A DNA stretch of 64,000 nt from Magnolia sinica (taxonomy: Eukaryota; Streptophyta; Magnoliopsida; Magnoliales; Magnoliaceae), in assembly GCF_029962835.1 (NCBI RefSeq), contig NC_080590.1, positions 59,456,001-59,520,000 on the forward strand, read 5' to 3'. The position numbers and the translations under genes are program-made. Positions 35,136-48,930 of this stretch are shown piece by piece; position 1 is the first letter of the stretch; each line of letters starts with the position of its first letter. The notes under the pieces are model-generated. The model worked only from the letters and a program-made list of their open reading frames with translations, did no database searches and had not been told where the DNA came from.

Positions 35136-36613
35136 ATGGCTTCAACGCTCGCATCTCAGCTGCAGAGGATCAAACCCTTCGTACAAGGAGAAGCAGATGG
35201 AAGGAGACCCTTCACTCGTCCTTCCGTCATCTTCGATCCCAAAGAAGCCGCCGACATCGATGTGGAGACCATCCTTTCAATTGCAGTCTCTGGTAAATTC
35301 AGAGTCCTGAAATTTCTTGCTTTTTTCATATTCCAATCCGTTCAGAGTCAATTTCGAAATGTTTGCGAGTCGGAAATTGATTTGCAGGTTTGGAAGTTCT
35401 TATAAAGTCGGATACCCGATTTGGGAAATACAAAGATACACTTTTTAGCCACAAGAGTCGTGAATTAGATAGGGAAACAATGGGAATAGAAGAAAACAAG
35501 AATATCGATTTTTCAATTGCTTCATACCTGCGGTTACTTGCTGGATACCTGCAACTCCCTTCAGCGCTAAAGACATTGGAATATCTTATTCGTCGATACA
35601 AGTATGGACACCTATGCTCTTGAATTTGGAACTCTTTGTACTATATTTGTTGTCTTTTTCTGGGATTTGAATGGGCATTGGGCATCTGCAGGGTTCATAT
35701 GTACAACGTGGATGAGCTAGTTTTGTGCGCTTTGCCTTACCACGACACCCATGCATTTGTTCGGATTGTGCAGTTACTGGACTTGGGGTGAGGGAATTAT
35801 CAATGGTCTACTTATTTTCATCTCTACCATAGTCAATTCATGTAGAATTCTAACCTGTTGAAGTGTGTGGGTTACTGATCCCATACCCTGTCAGAAAGTT
35901 GGATATGTCGCATGACGGTCCAATGATCAGACCATTCATCTGGTCTGTCCTACTGTGAATTGGCTACATCAATGAGTTAGTTGAGGGGATGAGTAAAACT
36001 GCATGACTTTTGAAGGGTTTGACCCCACAAAGTAGGCTTTTAAAACTGCTGGTGTTGGTCTGTGGCCTTCTCATGGTGGGGCCCAGTGGATGCATGGCCT
36101 GGGCGGGCCGGGCTGATGGATCAATGTGCCTTGCATCTGATTTGTTTTGCAGGGCACAGGATGATTTAGTTGTCCATTGGATATGGGCTAGAAAACACTT
36201 CAACTCACATTCTTTTTCTCCCTGCTCTTATGCAGAAACAAGAACTGGGCATTTCTTGAAGGTGTTAAAGCTTCAGGTGCACCACTACCAAGAAAGGTTA
36301 TAGTGCAACAGTGCATTCGTGATATGGGGGTTTTGGAAGATTTATGCAACTATGTGAGTATTTTGACTCATTATTATGCTAATTTATTTAGTTAAATTTC
36401 TGATTGATTGAGCAATTAGCTGTTTTTAATAATTTCCAGGCATTGCCAACAAAGAAGTTCCAGCATTCGAGGCCGGTGTTTTGTTTTTGTTCTGCAGTTC
36501 TTGTTGAAGCTCTAGGTGCTATTCCTACTTTGGACAGTGATACTGTGAAGAGAATCATTCCTTTTGTGTTTTCTGGACTCAGCTCTGCACAAACCGGAGG
36601 CCCTGATCACAAG
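35136..36613 (+). CDS. UTP10: UTP10 exons 1-5
   Basis: Exons of 157, 214, 96, 118 and 174 bp separated by introns of 95, 90, 448 and 86 bp. The ATG at 35136 is chosen because [10 protein letters not shown] aligns with the start of plant UTP10; an in-frame ATG at 35064 would add 24 residues without a counterpart. The code reads from [10 protein letters not shown] to [14 protein letters not shown]. Intron 5 starts at 36614 with GTGCAA, a weak donor. Confidence 0.92.
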
Positions 36614-39600
36614 GTGCAACTCTGGAAACTTTTATGCAGCTTATATTAGAATTTCCCCTGCTTCTCTTCTCCATTGAATATTGGAGATGTGGTTGGTTTT
36701 ATGGTGCTTCATGTTTGCATTCTATGCACTTTGCTTCTTTTGTTTGGATTGACTTGATGCTCATAAGCTTCAGTATCCCTTCTATCACGGTAAGAAAATA
36801 TGAATCTCAATATGTGGTGTTGCCTGGAATTTGGATGTTCTGACTGCAGCTGCGAGCCAATGAACAGTGACACGTGTGAACCAAAAATTCCAGCTCCCTT
36901 GCCTAGTGGTTCCAACTGCTGTCGTCAGGACATGATTCTTCTTCAAACCTCAGGGGCCCATCCTCCTGTATACCTTCTTAAGCACATTATCATTTTTGGG
37001 TGTTTGTTTAAAGAGGAATTATGGCTCATATATCGAGAATTAAATACACTTTTTTTTTTTTTTTTTGTTTTTTAAAAGATTGAATTTATTAAAGCCAAAG
37101 GCAACCCGAAGAAACAAACCAAAAAAAGAGACAAAGGCCAAACAAAACAAGAAGAAAAGAACTGTAATCATTTCATTTGTAAAGTATGTAAAGTTAATTG
37201 TAATCATTATATTTTCGCATTATAAAACTACCATTTTTTTATGTAGTGATTTGTGGTTGAAACAAATGATGTAGCAAAATAATCATTGCATTCAAATGTA
37301 AGTGATATCACCAGACAATTAATTACGAGAGTAAATAATCATTTACCCATTTACAACCATTTACCATTGTAATTAGAAAAATGTGAGTTTGGGAAAAATC
37401 CCGACAGTGGATAATCTTAAGAAGAGGGGCATGGTGAAGGTTAATTGCATTGTGTGATGTGCCTTCATGAGGAAGAATCAGTCAACCATCCTTTAATCAG
37501 GTGCAATTTGGCTTGGGAAATTTGATCGAAGGTGATCCAGATGTTTGGCTTGTCCTGGGTGCTCCTGTGCTCAGTCAAGGTGGTTATTAGGGGCTCTCAT
37601 CTTATGGCTTGGGAAGGCAGGGAACCCTTGGCACATGGCTATGATATCCACCATTCGGTGTATATGGCAAGAGAGCAACAACTGGGTCTTTAAGAGCTAC
37701 CTCTTCAACTGCTGGGATGGTGAACAAGGTGCATTGAGCTGTGAGTGAATAGGGTAGAGTCTTGTCTGGTACTAATCAGATCGCCCAAGCTCTCCTCGAT
37801 TGCGACTGGCCTGAAGTGATTAAATGGAATCAGGTCACAGGAAAAACTGCTTCAATTGGCATCCTCCCCAAATTGGTCATTTTCAAGGCTTTCGTCAACC
37901 TCAGTTATTCTGGGATTGGAAGTTTCATCTCCAATCATGAAGGCATGAGTTTGTTCGAATTGTCTGGTCCGATGGGAATTCAGGAAGCTTCCTTTGCAGT
38001 GGCCCTGGTGTTGCATTGCTTTGTTGTATCTTTATTTTTTGATTCCTTTTTTAATAAAATTTATCCTTCAGTGGAGGCTTAGCTTGTTTGTGGTCTTATG
38101 GGCGATTTGGGCAGAAAGGAACTAAAGGTGCTTTCAAAGTGCATTCAATAGTGTTGAGTGGGTTATGAACTTATGATGACGATGATAGGTTTTTTTTTTT
38201 TTTTTTAGTTGAAGGGGTGTCATACATTAAGGGTTGAAAGATTATTATTATTATTATTATTTTTCTTTTTAGGTTGTGCTTTGCACCATCTCGGCATGTC
38301 TTTTCTTCCTTTTAGTAAAGTTTTTAGTTACCTTTCAGAAAAAAATCCTTAAAAAAAAAATCACGATCAACTGGTTGAACCTTATAGTTCTTGCTTGGAT
38401 TATTATATACTGTCAAACAAATTATCCTACTTGTATGTGGATAACAAAGACTCTTGGTATTTGGTCTCTATACACCAGGAGATAAAGCAATTCTTTCTGT
38501 CTTATTGTTGGTCTGGATATCACATGTACATACTAGGAGATAAAACAATTCTGTCTTCTTGTTGATCTGGATCTCACATGTACACAATGAAGCAAATTTG
38601 AAGGTTTCAGAGACAAGCAAACTTTGTAGTTGCATTCTCGTAAGTTGTAATTGAAGTGGAATTCTACAGATGGCATCTTTGGTCTGTCCTGTTGAATCTG
38701 TTCCCTGCTTTATCGAGTTTCATTATATCATTTAATAAAAATTCTCTGTTTTACATCTTTCCAAAAAAAAAAGGTTCTCTATTTGACTTGTTTTAGAAAA
38801 AAAAAACCTCTACATAGATAACATGCCTATAAAAACATAACTCTCGATGCATTCCGGGCCATGTGTAGATACCATGGAAGTTGGAATTTGATTGGATCCA
38901 TGGACTCCACGGTCTAATCTGATAGAGATTCCAATTCGCATCTTTGCCGCCTATGTAGTATGTCATGTGTATACAGTAATCATAAAAGCATTTACAGTCA
39001 TACGATTGACTCTGTTGCCTCATAAAATTGGCAGTCTACTCAAATCTGCTTTTACATTCAATCTGTTGGTCCTCACTCAACCCGGGGATTCACCCGACAA
39101 GCGGCTGATTCGTCTTAGCCTCTTAGGATTTGGATGGGGTCTCACTCAACGGGGGATTTGGATGGGCAAAGGGTTTTAGATTAATAAGGATGGTCAGATT
39201 CATAGATAAGATCAAAACGGTTTACTTCACCATTCAACATTGCTCACGAAAGCAATTGAAATGATGGTTTTTGCTCGGTTGATCAAGAACTAACTTCAAC
39301 TACACTACACTAAATATGAGTGTTGTGCCATATCCATGGTGCGCCGTAAAGGCCGTTACGTAAAGGTAACGGTGACAACCGTTACACGTTACGGGGTCGT
39401 AACGGCCGTAATAGCCGTTATGAAAAAAAAAAGACCTGTAATTGCCGTTAACGGCACATTACGTGCCCTATAAAGGTCATAATAGCCCCGTAATGGTCTA
39501 TTACGGGATAAATACATGTTTTTTTATACTTTTTAATCAACATTACGAGGCATAGACAAGTTTTTCGGGGGTTTTTTCAATAAATAAGAGAGATTGTAAC

Positions 39601-42600
39601 GGCTGTTATGGGGCCGTAACAGCCGTTATGCCCCGTATCATAAAGGTAACGGTGGTTGCCGTTACGGCTACCGTTACCATTATGGAACACCTTGGCCTTA
39701 TCTGTTCCAGAAAGAAGAGTAGAGTAAACGTAGCATGTCAAAAAGTGAACCCTTGGATTGCTATGAAAAACTCCATTGGATTTCAAAGTAGCTAGTGTTC
39801 AAAGTATCAATATCGCTATAGGTTTCGCTAGCCAGGGATATAGAAACAATATGGATATCATCGATAATATTGTTGATTTTCAGAAATGTGGGGAAACATG
39901 GGGAAAAGTTGAGTTTTTCAGTGAAACTTCAGGAGATGCTAAAATACATATATTTGCATATTTTGGAATAAAAAAATTGCAAAAAAGAATGTTTACATAA
40001 TAAGTTTCCATTTAATGGGGCCTAAAAATGTGCTATCATAAGAAATCAATCAAATAATAACAAAATAGCACTTAAATCTCATTAAACCAATTAACAAGCA
40101 AACAAACATGCATAATGCATTCATACATTGTAATCCATGCATAAATCGGCATATAAACACGATATACATGTTTGATGATCCAACCATCCATCCATTCACC
40201 CGATCATCCATCCAACCATCCAATCCATCCATCCCATCTAATCATCCATACATCCATCCATCCCATCCATCCCATCGATCCATCCAACCATTCATCAATC
40301 CAATTATCCAAACATTTTTTTTTTTTAAATTTTATTTTAGTGAATAGATTTTTGGCGATATCGATACATTGGTGATATTTTCGAAATAATGTCGATACAC
40401 TGGCGATATAAGTGACACTTGGAATTTATGTAGTAAAAAATATTGGTAATACATTGGCAATATTGAAACATTGGCAATACAAGTGTAACCTAAAATTTAC
40501 ACAGTCGAAATATGGGCGATACATTGGCATATTTATACATCGGCGATACTTAGCGATATATCACTGATCCGTAGAATTTTTGATACTACTAGTGTTACCG
40601 GTATCATCGAGCTAGAGATACAGATAATATTGGGGATATTATCATAATATCGGGGTACTATGAATAATGAAAGTATCACAATCTAATTAAAAAATTTCAC
40701 GAGCGTAGAAGTCACTGGGTTCGAACAATTGAAAGGAGAATATTCTGCATGCCTAGACTTTCGAAAAGTGTACACATCACTTTTGGAGGACTAGTCGATG
40801 AGTGATAGTGGGGTTGTCTTGATCGATGAATTCTTATTTAAAGGCGACAAACTATGCATTCCCTGTACCTCCCTCTGGGATTTTTTAATTTGAGAGATTT
40901 ATGTTGGAGAAGCAGTTGGTCATTTTGATAACAACAAGACTATTGCCCTTGTGGAAGATTTGTTTAATTGGCCCAGTTTTATGCTAGATGTTGCCAAGAT
41001 TATTGGGCAATGTAGGACTATATATGCCTTTGCCAGTGCCACATGCTCCTTGGCAGGCATTAGTATGGATTTCGTGCCTAGACTTACCATGATGATTAAA
41101 AAGCACAATTCCAGCTTTGTGGTTATGGAACTTTTATTTATTTAAATGGCCCATTTTCTACCATGTTCTCTAACGTCTGACGCATCCAACATTGCAAAGC
41201 TATTCTTTGGGGAGGTGGTTCGCTTGCATGGATCGCCCAAAACCATTGTGTCTGATAGAGATGTGAGATTCATGGGTTATTTTTGGAAGACACTTTGGCA
41301 CATGATGGGTATGAGACTTTAGTTCTCATCGGCATACTACCCTCAGACTGACAATCAAACAGAGGTGGTTAATCGAAGTGTAGGAAATCTGTTGTGATAT
41401 CTCGTGGGTGACCATATTAGTACTTGGGATTTAGTCTTACTAGTTGGAAAGTTTGTCTATAATAGTTCGGTCAATAGGACAATAGGCATGAGTCCTTTTG
41501 TAGTGCATGGTCACAAGCTTAGGAAGCCTATAGATCTCATTCCTATGTCAGTCTCCCATAGACCATCAGAGTCAGCAAATGCATTTGTATGACATATCCA
41601 TAATTTGCATAATGAAATTAGAAAATAGATTAATGTGAATGACAAAAAGTATAAGATATTTGCCAACTCTCACACAGAGTTGTACACGAGTCGAGTTAGC
41701 TTGGTCAGCTCGCTCGACTCGACTCGACTCGAAAAAGCTCGACTTGCCTCAGCTCGAAATTGGATTCGAACCGAGTCGAGCTGGATTTTGGAGCTCGAAA
41801 TTTTTTTTTAGTAGAGTTCGAGCTTGCTCGAGCTCGACTCGACTCTGATCAAACCTCAACTCGAATCGACTTGGTGACTTGATTATTTTGATATTGATGC
41901 TGCTCGCCAGATGCTGCTCGCCAAGCGTTTGATGAAATGACTCAACGAAGTGTTGTTTCGGGTGCATACATTCTTCGCGGGATCGGCTAGTGGCGAGGAA
42001 GGAATGTATACGAAATAAATCATTATAAAAAAAAAACTTTACATTATAAGACTGTCCTCATATCTTGATTTTGATGTTGCTTGCCGAGTGTTTGATGAAA
42101 TACCTGTTAAGTGCTGTTAATGTTTTGCATTCTGTGAGATATTGAAGATGCACTTTGTGTTTGAGAAAATGTCGCACATGCTCAAACTGGTCTGAGCTGT
42201 TGACCAAACTGATCCGAGTTGGCTAGTCAAGCTCGACTCAGTTCGACTCGTGTACAACTCTACTCTCACCGCAAGTTCAATGAATTTGAAGTAGGCGATG
42301 AAGTGATGATAAGGATAAGGCTGGACCGGTTTCCGCAAGGAGCTGTAAAGAAATTACAAGCTTGCAATGCTGGACCATATAAGATATTGAAATGATTAGA
42401 TCCTAATGCGCATATTGTAGATCTTTTACCTCGTATGAGCATTAGTTCTACATTTAATGTGGAAGATTTTGTGTCTTTCCAGGGCCCTTTCCCTAATCCT
42501 CACATGGACATAGATGACGACACACCCAACATTTCTCATGACCCTTGGCTATTACTAGATCCCTTTTCCCAACCTTTGCCACCTTTACCATCTATACATA

Positions 42601-45600
42601 TGAGAAGAGGAGAGATGGATGATATTTTGAACGAGCAAGTGGTTTCCACTAGACATGGAGGATTTCAGAAATATCTTGTCAAGTGGAAGAATTGGCTAGT
42701 GTCAGAGTGTGCGCGGATCATAGAGACAGAGCTTCAACGACTTGATCTAGACTTCTTGGAGCGTTATCACAACTTTATTTCGCCAAAGGCGAATTCTTCT
42801 CAGCCCGGGGGAATTGATGAGGACATCTGAGCACCTTACAAGGTATACCAGAGGAGGAGATCAGCTCCAGTTTCACTTTGGCTTAGTGACCACTACATGG
42901 GCCCAGGTGGGCCACATTGAAGACCTCACATACATGATTAGAGCTGGGCACGGGACGACTCGACTCGTCCAACTCGATCCGAACCGAGTGGGTGAGTCGA
43001 TTTGAATCGAGTTGACTTCGTCCAATCTGAACTCAAACTGAGTTGAGTTCGAGTCACCTAGTAACTCGACTCGACTTGACTCGAAATCCAACTCGGTACT
43101 AACTCGACTCGATTTGAAGCTTGACTCGTACATATATATTAAAAAAACTCAGATATGACGTTTCATATCTGAAATGCCGTGTAACTGATGGAGAGGTTGC
43201 AATTCTGGCAAGTGAATCTAGGTTTTGAGTTGTGATTTCAGCCAGTGGACCTGACTTGGTGTTGACTCGATTCGACTCGGTACTTGTGACCGGGTTGGAC
43301 TCGGTCCGGATTAGTCCAGGCCAGACTTGGACTCGGATCGGGTCATGCATGCTGGACTCGGTACCGAGTTGGGTCGAGTTCGTGTCAGGCCTATTTCAAA
43401 ATCAGATCGAGTCAGGTTAGCCCTAACTCAGTCCGACTCGACTCGATGCCTAGCTCTATGCATGATCGTGCATCTTCGAAGACCCTACACTAGGAAGATG
43501 GATGTGGGTTACTTATTGAGGAGTTTGGACCTCTGGATTGCGAGGACACGTCAATTGGACACTTTGATCTTGAGGATGCTTTGATCGAATGGTTGGATCA
43601 TTGTGATCTTAGATCACATTGATCGTAGACTTTATGTTGTTTTAGATTTATTTATTTTATTTAGTTGATTATTCATGTTGGATTTATTTTGATATTTTGT
43701 TGAGATTACGTGGTTAGGAACAAATGTTATTTTATTGAGCATCCTTATGTGAGGATTTTCATCCGAGAGCGTCTTTTCTTTCTTTCATTGTTTCTTTTTT
43801 TAAAAAAAAATTATAAAATCCCTCTTAAGACTATAAAAAGGTTTGGACGTCCAACCTTAGCCCATGATTAAACGTTTTGAATAAAAACAAACTCTCGCTT
43901 GCTTTGAGATAGAAAATCTCTTGTGAATGTAGGTTGATGGTGTGATGCCAAGGTGTGAAGCCTAATCTATCATCTTTGTTTTTCTTTGAAAATGTATTTC
44001 TCTCGTCTTTCTCATCTTCTTCTCAAATCCTTCTTTTCTTCTACTTTTCTTCTATAAACCCTAAATCCCTTACCTATTTCCTTTTAAACTTAAACCCTAG
44101 CCTAAAACCCTAGTTCCCATTCACATATAAACCCTAATTTTCTTAATTTTCCTAAGCCCTAATCCCAATTTCCTAATAAACCCTAACCCCCTATTTACTA
44201 TAAAATCTTAAATTTCCAAATCCCTCCAAAGCCCTCCAAATCCCTCCAAAGCCCTAATTCCTTTCAAATCCTTTCAAATCCCTAAACTTACATGCCCAAA
44301 CCCTAACAGGAGATTATCGTATCCTTAACCCTAGAAAAACCAAATCAACCCCTTTGAATTAGACCTAAGCCTATGCTAAAGCGGAAGTTCTACCTTCCAT
44401 TGATCCTTTGAAATGCATGTTTTATATGGTTTAGTTCATTGTGGGATTGTGATTCGGCTTAAAATCTGAATTTTATTGTTTATTTGATTTCTTAGATTTG
44501 TGGTAGGTTAGTATATCTTATGCTTTGAATTGCTCTTTAATCCATTTATAATTATGTTGCACCATTTTTAGTCTAGGTTACACGTCTTGCATCATGAGAT
44601 CATGTGATTTAGATGGGAAAATGTAGGAGGCTGGCAATTTTGGTAACATCGAGGAAAGTTTAGAACAATAGGATCTCTTTTGGGGTTTCTTATCAAGTGT
44701 GTAACCAATGGGGTTTGTCCTGCTATTAGAACTAAGCATGATGGATAGTAGTTTCATGTTATTTTTTGAATGGAAAAGAGTTCCTCTTTGGGGTTTTAAG
44801 CATGTCTTGGTTCTTGTAGGCATGTGTTGCCATCCCCTACCATCTGTTGCTTGATTCCAGCTTTAGTTGCTGGATTATTTATCATAGCATAAGGTGTATC
44901 TAAGATCTTCAGTGAGAAATTTGGCTTTTTATGGTTCCTTTGGATCCAAAATCTGGTACTCGCAGCGTGCGTGAGTACCAGATTTTCATCATTGTGCCTT
45001 GCAGTTTAGAATTTATTGCAATTAGTGTTGATTGTGCGCGCGCATTTGTGTTGCATTTTATACTATTGCAATTACTGTTGATTTCAACTCTAGCTGCATT
45101 AACTCTCAACTTTGAGCCTTCAGGTTGAGAGTCAAGTTGGTTAGTGCGCACCACTGCTAGAGGCTCCGCTTGTGTCATGATGAAAAAAATTATCCAGAAA
45201 ACATAACATGCTGATAGGATAATTAGCCAATGCAACCACAGAATGCGACAAACCTCTTATCTTGTCATTTATTTTTTTTGTTTTTATTTTCACCATCTTT
45301 TGGAAATTGGAGTCAAGTTCTCAATCGGTGGTTCTAAGGAAGCTCTTCTATTTGCAGGCTGGTGCAATGATGATAGTGGGTGTACTAGCAACCAGAGCAA
45401 CATTGGCTTTGAATCTTATTCAACAATTAATTCTCCTCATTGCAAAAGCAATTCTACAGGATGCCAAAGAATCGGCTGACTTGCCATGGCTTCGTACGTC
45501 AGTTATGACCATTATTAGCCTTGTCCAGGTAAAATGCCAGCTTCACTACAACAGTCAATTTTTCTTTGTTGTGTGTGGGCCAACTAGAATTTTGGGATCG

Positions 45601-46302
45601 ATGCCGGCTTATCGAACTTTTTGAGCACCATATCATTTGCCATTACTTTGTAAAGAAATATAAAGCTGGTGTTCCACTATTTGTGAAATACTCGAGTTAT
45701 ATATTTTTTGTGTATCCTAACACTTCCTGAATATGAAGTTTAGAAGATCATTTATTATCTCTTCACTTTTATTGTTTCAGCAAATATAAATTACTGCTCA
45801 TGGGGGCTGTATTCCTGTCTCTTGTTCTAGGAGGGATGTGTCTGTGCTTGTGCTTGTTTGGCATGTGCATGTCCCTGCCTGCCCTCTCCTTCTCTCTCTC
45901 TGTGTGGCATTGACAAACTGCCACTGATAGTTTAATTTATGCCCATTTGATTAAATTTTCCAGGGGTGCGTGTGACTTCTGCCCATTTGATTTACTTTGC
46001 TGTATGAGTGTGTGTAATTTCTGCCTATTTGATTTACTTTGCTGTATGAGTGTGTAGTTCTGCCCATTTGATTTACTTTGCTGTATGAGCATGTGCAGTT
46101 TCTGCCCATTTGATTTGCTTTGCTGTGCGCGTCTGTGTGTGCATGCATGGGTGTAGGGGCGTGCGCATGGCACTGTGTGTGTGGACATCAATCTGACGTT
46201 GTCGGGGATCATAGGTGTGCCCACTTGGTACCCACAAAGGAACTGGCACCGGATCTTTGCTCTCTATGGTCGTATACAACATACATCTACTCACACGAAT
46301 TA

Positions 46303-46390
<88 letters not shown>

Positions 46391-46956
46391 GAAAAGGTTC
46401 TATGCGGTCGAGCTCATGGGAACTTCCCATGAGGTCAAGTTGTGTGGGCCCCACTGTGATGCGTGTCTACCATCAACACTGTGCATTTGATGGGTCGCCT
46501 TTAAATTATGGGATATTCCAAAAATCAGCCGTATACGGAACTCAGGTGGGCCATACCATCTAAAATCATGTGAAGACATGCCTAAAACATATAAAAGTAC
46601 TTGGTGGGGCCCACCTGAAATATGGATGCATCTGAAACTTGGCCTGACCCCTCATCCAAGTGGGACACACAAAATGGATGGGCTGGATTTGTGAACTACA
46701 TCTCGGTGGGCCCAACAAATGATTATGAATGTTTTAATGGAGGGTAACCCCTCTCACTTTTGCATGTGGTGTGGCCCACACAAGTCACGGATTGACTTGA
46801 TTTTTAAGCCCCAGGCCCACCATGGAATGGTGCATCTGACTGATGGGGTAGATGGTCGACACGCATCACGGTGGGGTCCACATAGCTTGATCTCATGGGA
46901 AGTTCCCATGAGCTCGACTGCATAGAACCTTTTCCACACACACACACACACACATA

Positions 46957-47023
<67 letters not shown>

Positions 47024-48886
47024 TCACACAACTAGTTGGACATTGCATTTTGGTCCAACTAGCTGGGCATTTAATGAGAAATTTTTTCTCTTAAATATAG
47101 TGTACACACCTAGTTCGCATTAATTATTGCTACTTAATGTTAAGAGAGGGCATTTGCTTCACGTTAGCTTTTCAAGAGTTCTTTTGAAAATGATCCCCGG
47201 CTTGGGTGGGCCCCATCGTGGTGTTAATGTAAAATCCACCCTGACCATCATTTGTGTCACCCCATGTTATACCTAGGAACTGAAAATCAACTCCATCCAT
47301 GGTTCAAGTGGACCGCACAATTGGAAATAGTGTGCAAAAAAAAAGTTCACCTTACAAAATGATTCCTTTGATGAGGCACACTTAAATCAAGTATGACCCT
47401 GATTTTTGAGTTTTATGCCTAACCTTTGGTGTGGCATCTAATGATTGGAATGGATTTCACTTACTCATAAATGTAGGTCCTGTAAAAATCAAAGGTAGAC
47501 ATCTCTCCCTTTACTGTTCTATTGGTGTGGCCTACCTGGATCAAAAGTCTGTATGATATTTTGTCTTGAGACGTAGAATGAGATGACACATCTAAAGGTT
47601 GTGGTGGATCTCACATGCACATCACGACGGGCTAATAAAAATAAGGTTATGCGTTCCTCTGCTGCTGCCGTTAAACTTCTTTGGCTCCGTTACAAGAAAA
47701 AAGGGCCATATTAGAAAAGTGGATTAAGTGCGGCCCCTTCCTCATGCAACACAGTTCGTCCCTGATTAGGCCACCCACCTTGATGTAGGTATTATATATC
47801 CACTCTGTCCATTGGATTTTTCAACTCATTTTAGAACATTAACCAGAAAATGAAGCAATTATAGGTCTCAAGTGGTCCACACTATAAGAAATAGTGGATA
47901 TTGAACTCTTACCATTAAAATTTCCTAGGGCCCACTGTAATTTTTACTTGGCACCCAACTTATTGAATAGGTCACAAAGACCTTGATGAAGTAAAATAAA
48001 AATAAAAAAACAAATTTCAGCTTGATCCAAAACTTTTGGACCACAAAAAAGTTTTTAATGGCAATCACCAGTTTCTGTGGTGTGGTCCACCTGAGAATTT
48101 TATCTACTTCATTTTTTGAATCATGTCCTATGATGAGCTGAAAATATGGATGTAGGGCATGGATATATAGTACGTATATCAAGGTAGGCCTAGGGTTAGG
48201 GATGCACAGTATTGCGAGATAATAGGTTGCACCTAATCCACTCACACTTTTTTGGGAAGACGCACCTTTTCTCTCGGAATCGGAAGAAGTCTAACAGGAG
48301 GAGATAAGGCGATCCTTGATTTTTGATATAGCCCACCGTGTCATGTATGTAAGATCCACTCCGACCATCAGATGTGCAATCTCATTGTAAGTCTAGAGGC
48401 AAAATATAAGGCAAACTTGTAATTCAGGTGGGCCACACCAATATAAAAGTTGAAGTAGCGATGTCTACCTTCGATTTTTACAGAACCCCAATCATGATTA
48501 TGTGAAATCCACTCCAACCATTAGATCCGACAGCAAAGGCTAGGTGAGGGACCCAAAAATAAGATCCACAGGTGATTCAAGTGGGCCTTATCAAACGAAC
48601 CATTTTGGAGGGTGAGATTTTTCAGTACACTGTTTCCAATTGTGTGGTCCACCTGAACCACCAATGGGGTTTGATTTTTAGTCCCTAAGTCTAACATGGG
48701 GTGACACACGTGATGGGCAGGTGGATTTTACCTTAGCACCACAATAGGGCCCACCCAAGCCAATGACCATTTTGAAATGCCTGTTTGAAAGATACCGTGA
48801 AACAAAGTCCTATCTCTCTGTCAACATTAATTAGCATTAATTAATTTGAACTAGTTGGATGGTACAACTAGTTGTGTGTGAACATT

Positions 48887-48930
<44 letters not shown>

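Noticed and set aside
37762..38082. ORF of 106 codons in intron 5 as a nested gene
   Set aside because: Its middle resembles the RNase H region of LINEs and it is surrounded by other LINE debris.
40108..40375. Overlapping ORFs rich in Pro, Ser and His
   Set aside because: They are translations of a CATC microsatellite.
44050..44330. A true interstitial telomere array
   Set aside because: The motif spacing is irregular and no perfect tandem TTTAGGG run exists.
46120..46563. ORF of 147 codons
   Set aside because: Most of it is a translation of CT and TA dinucleotide repeats plus the MITE end.
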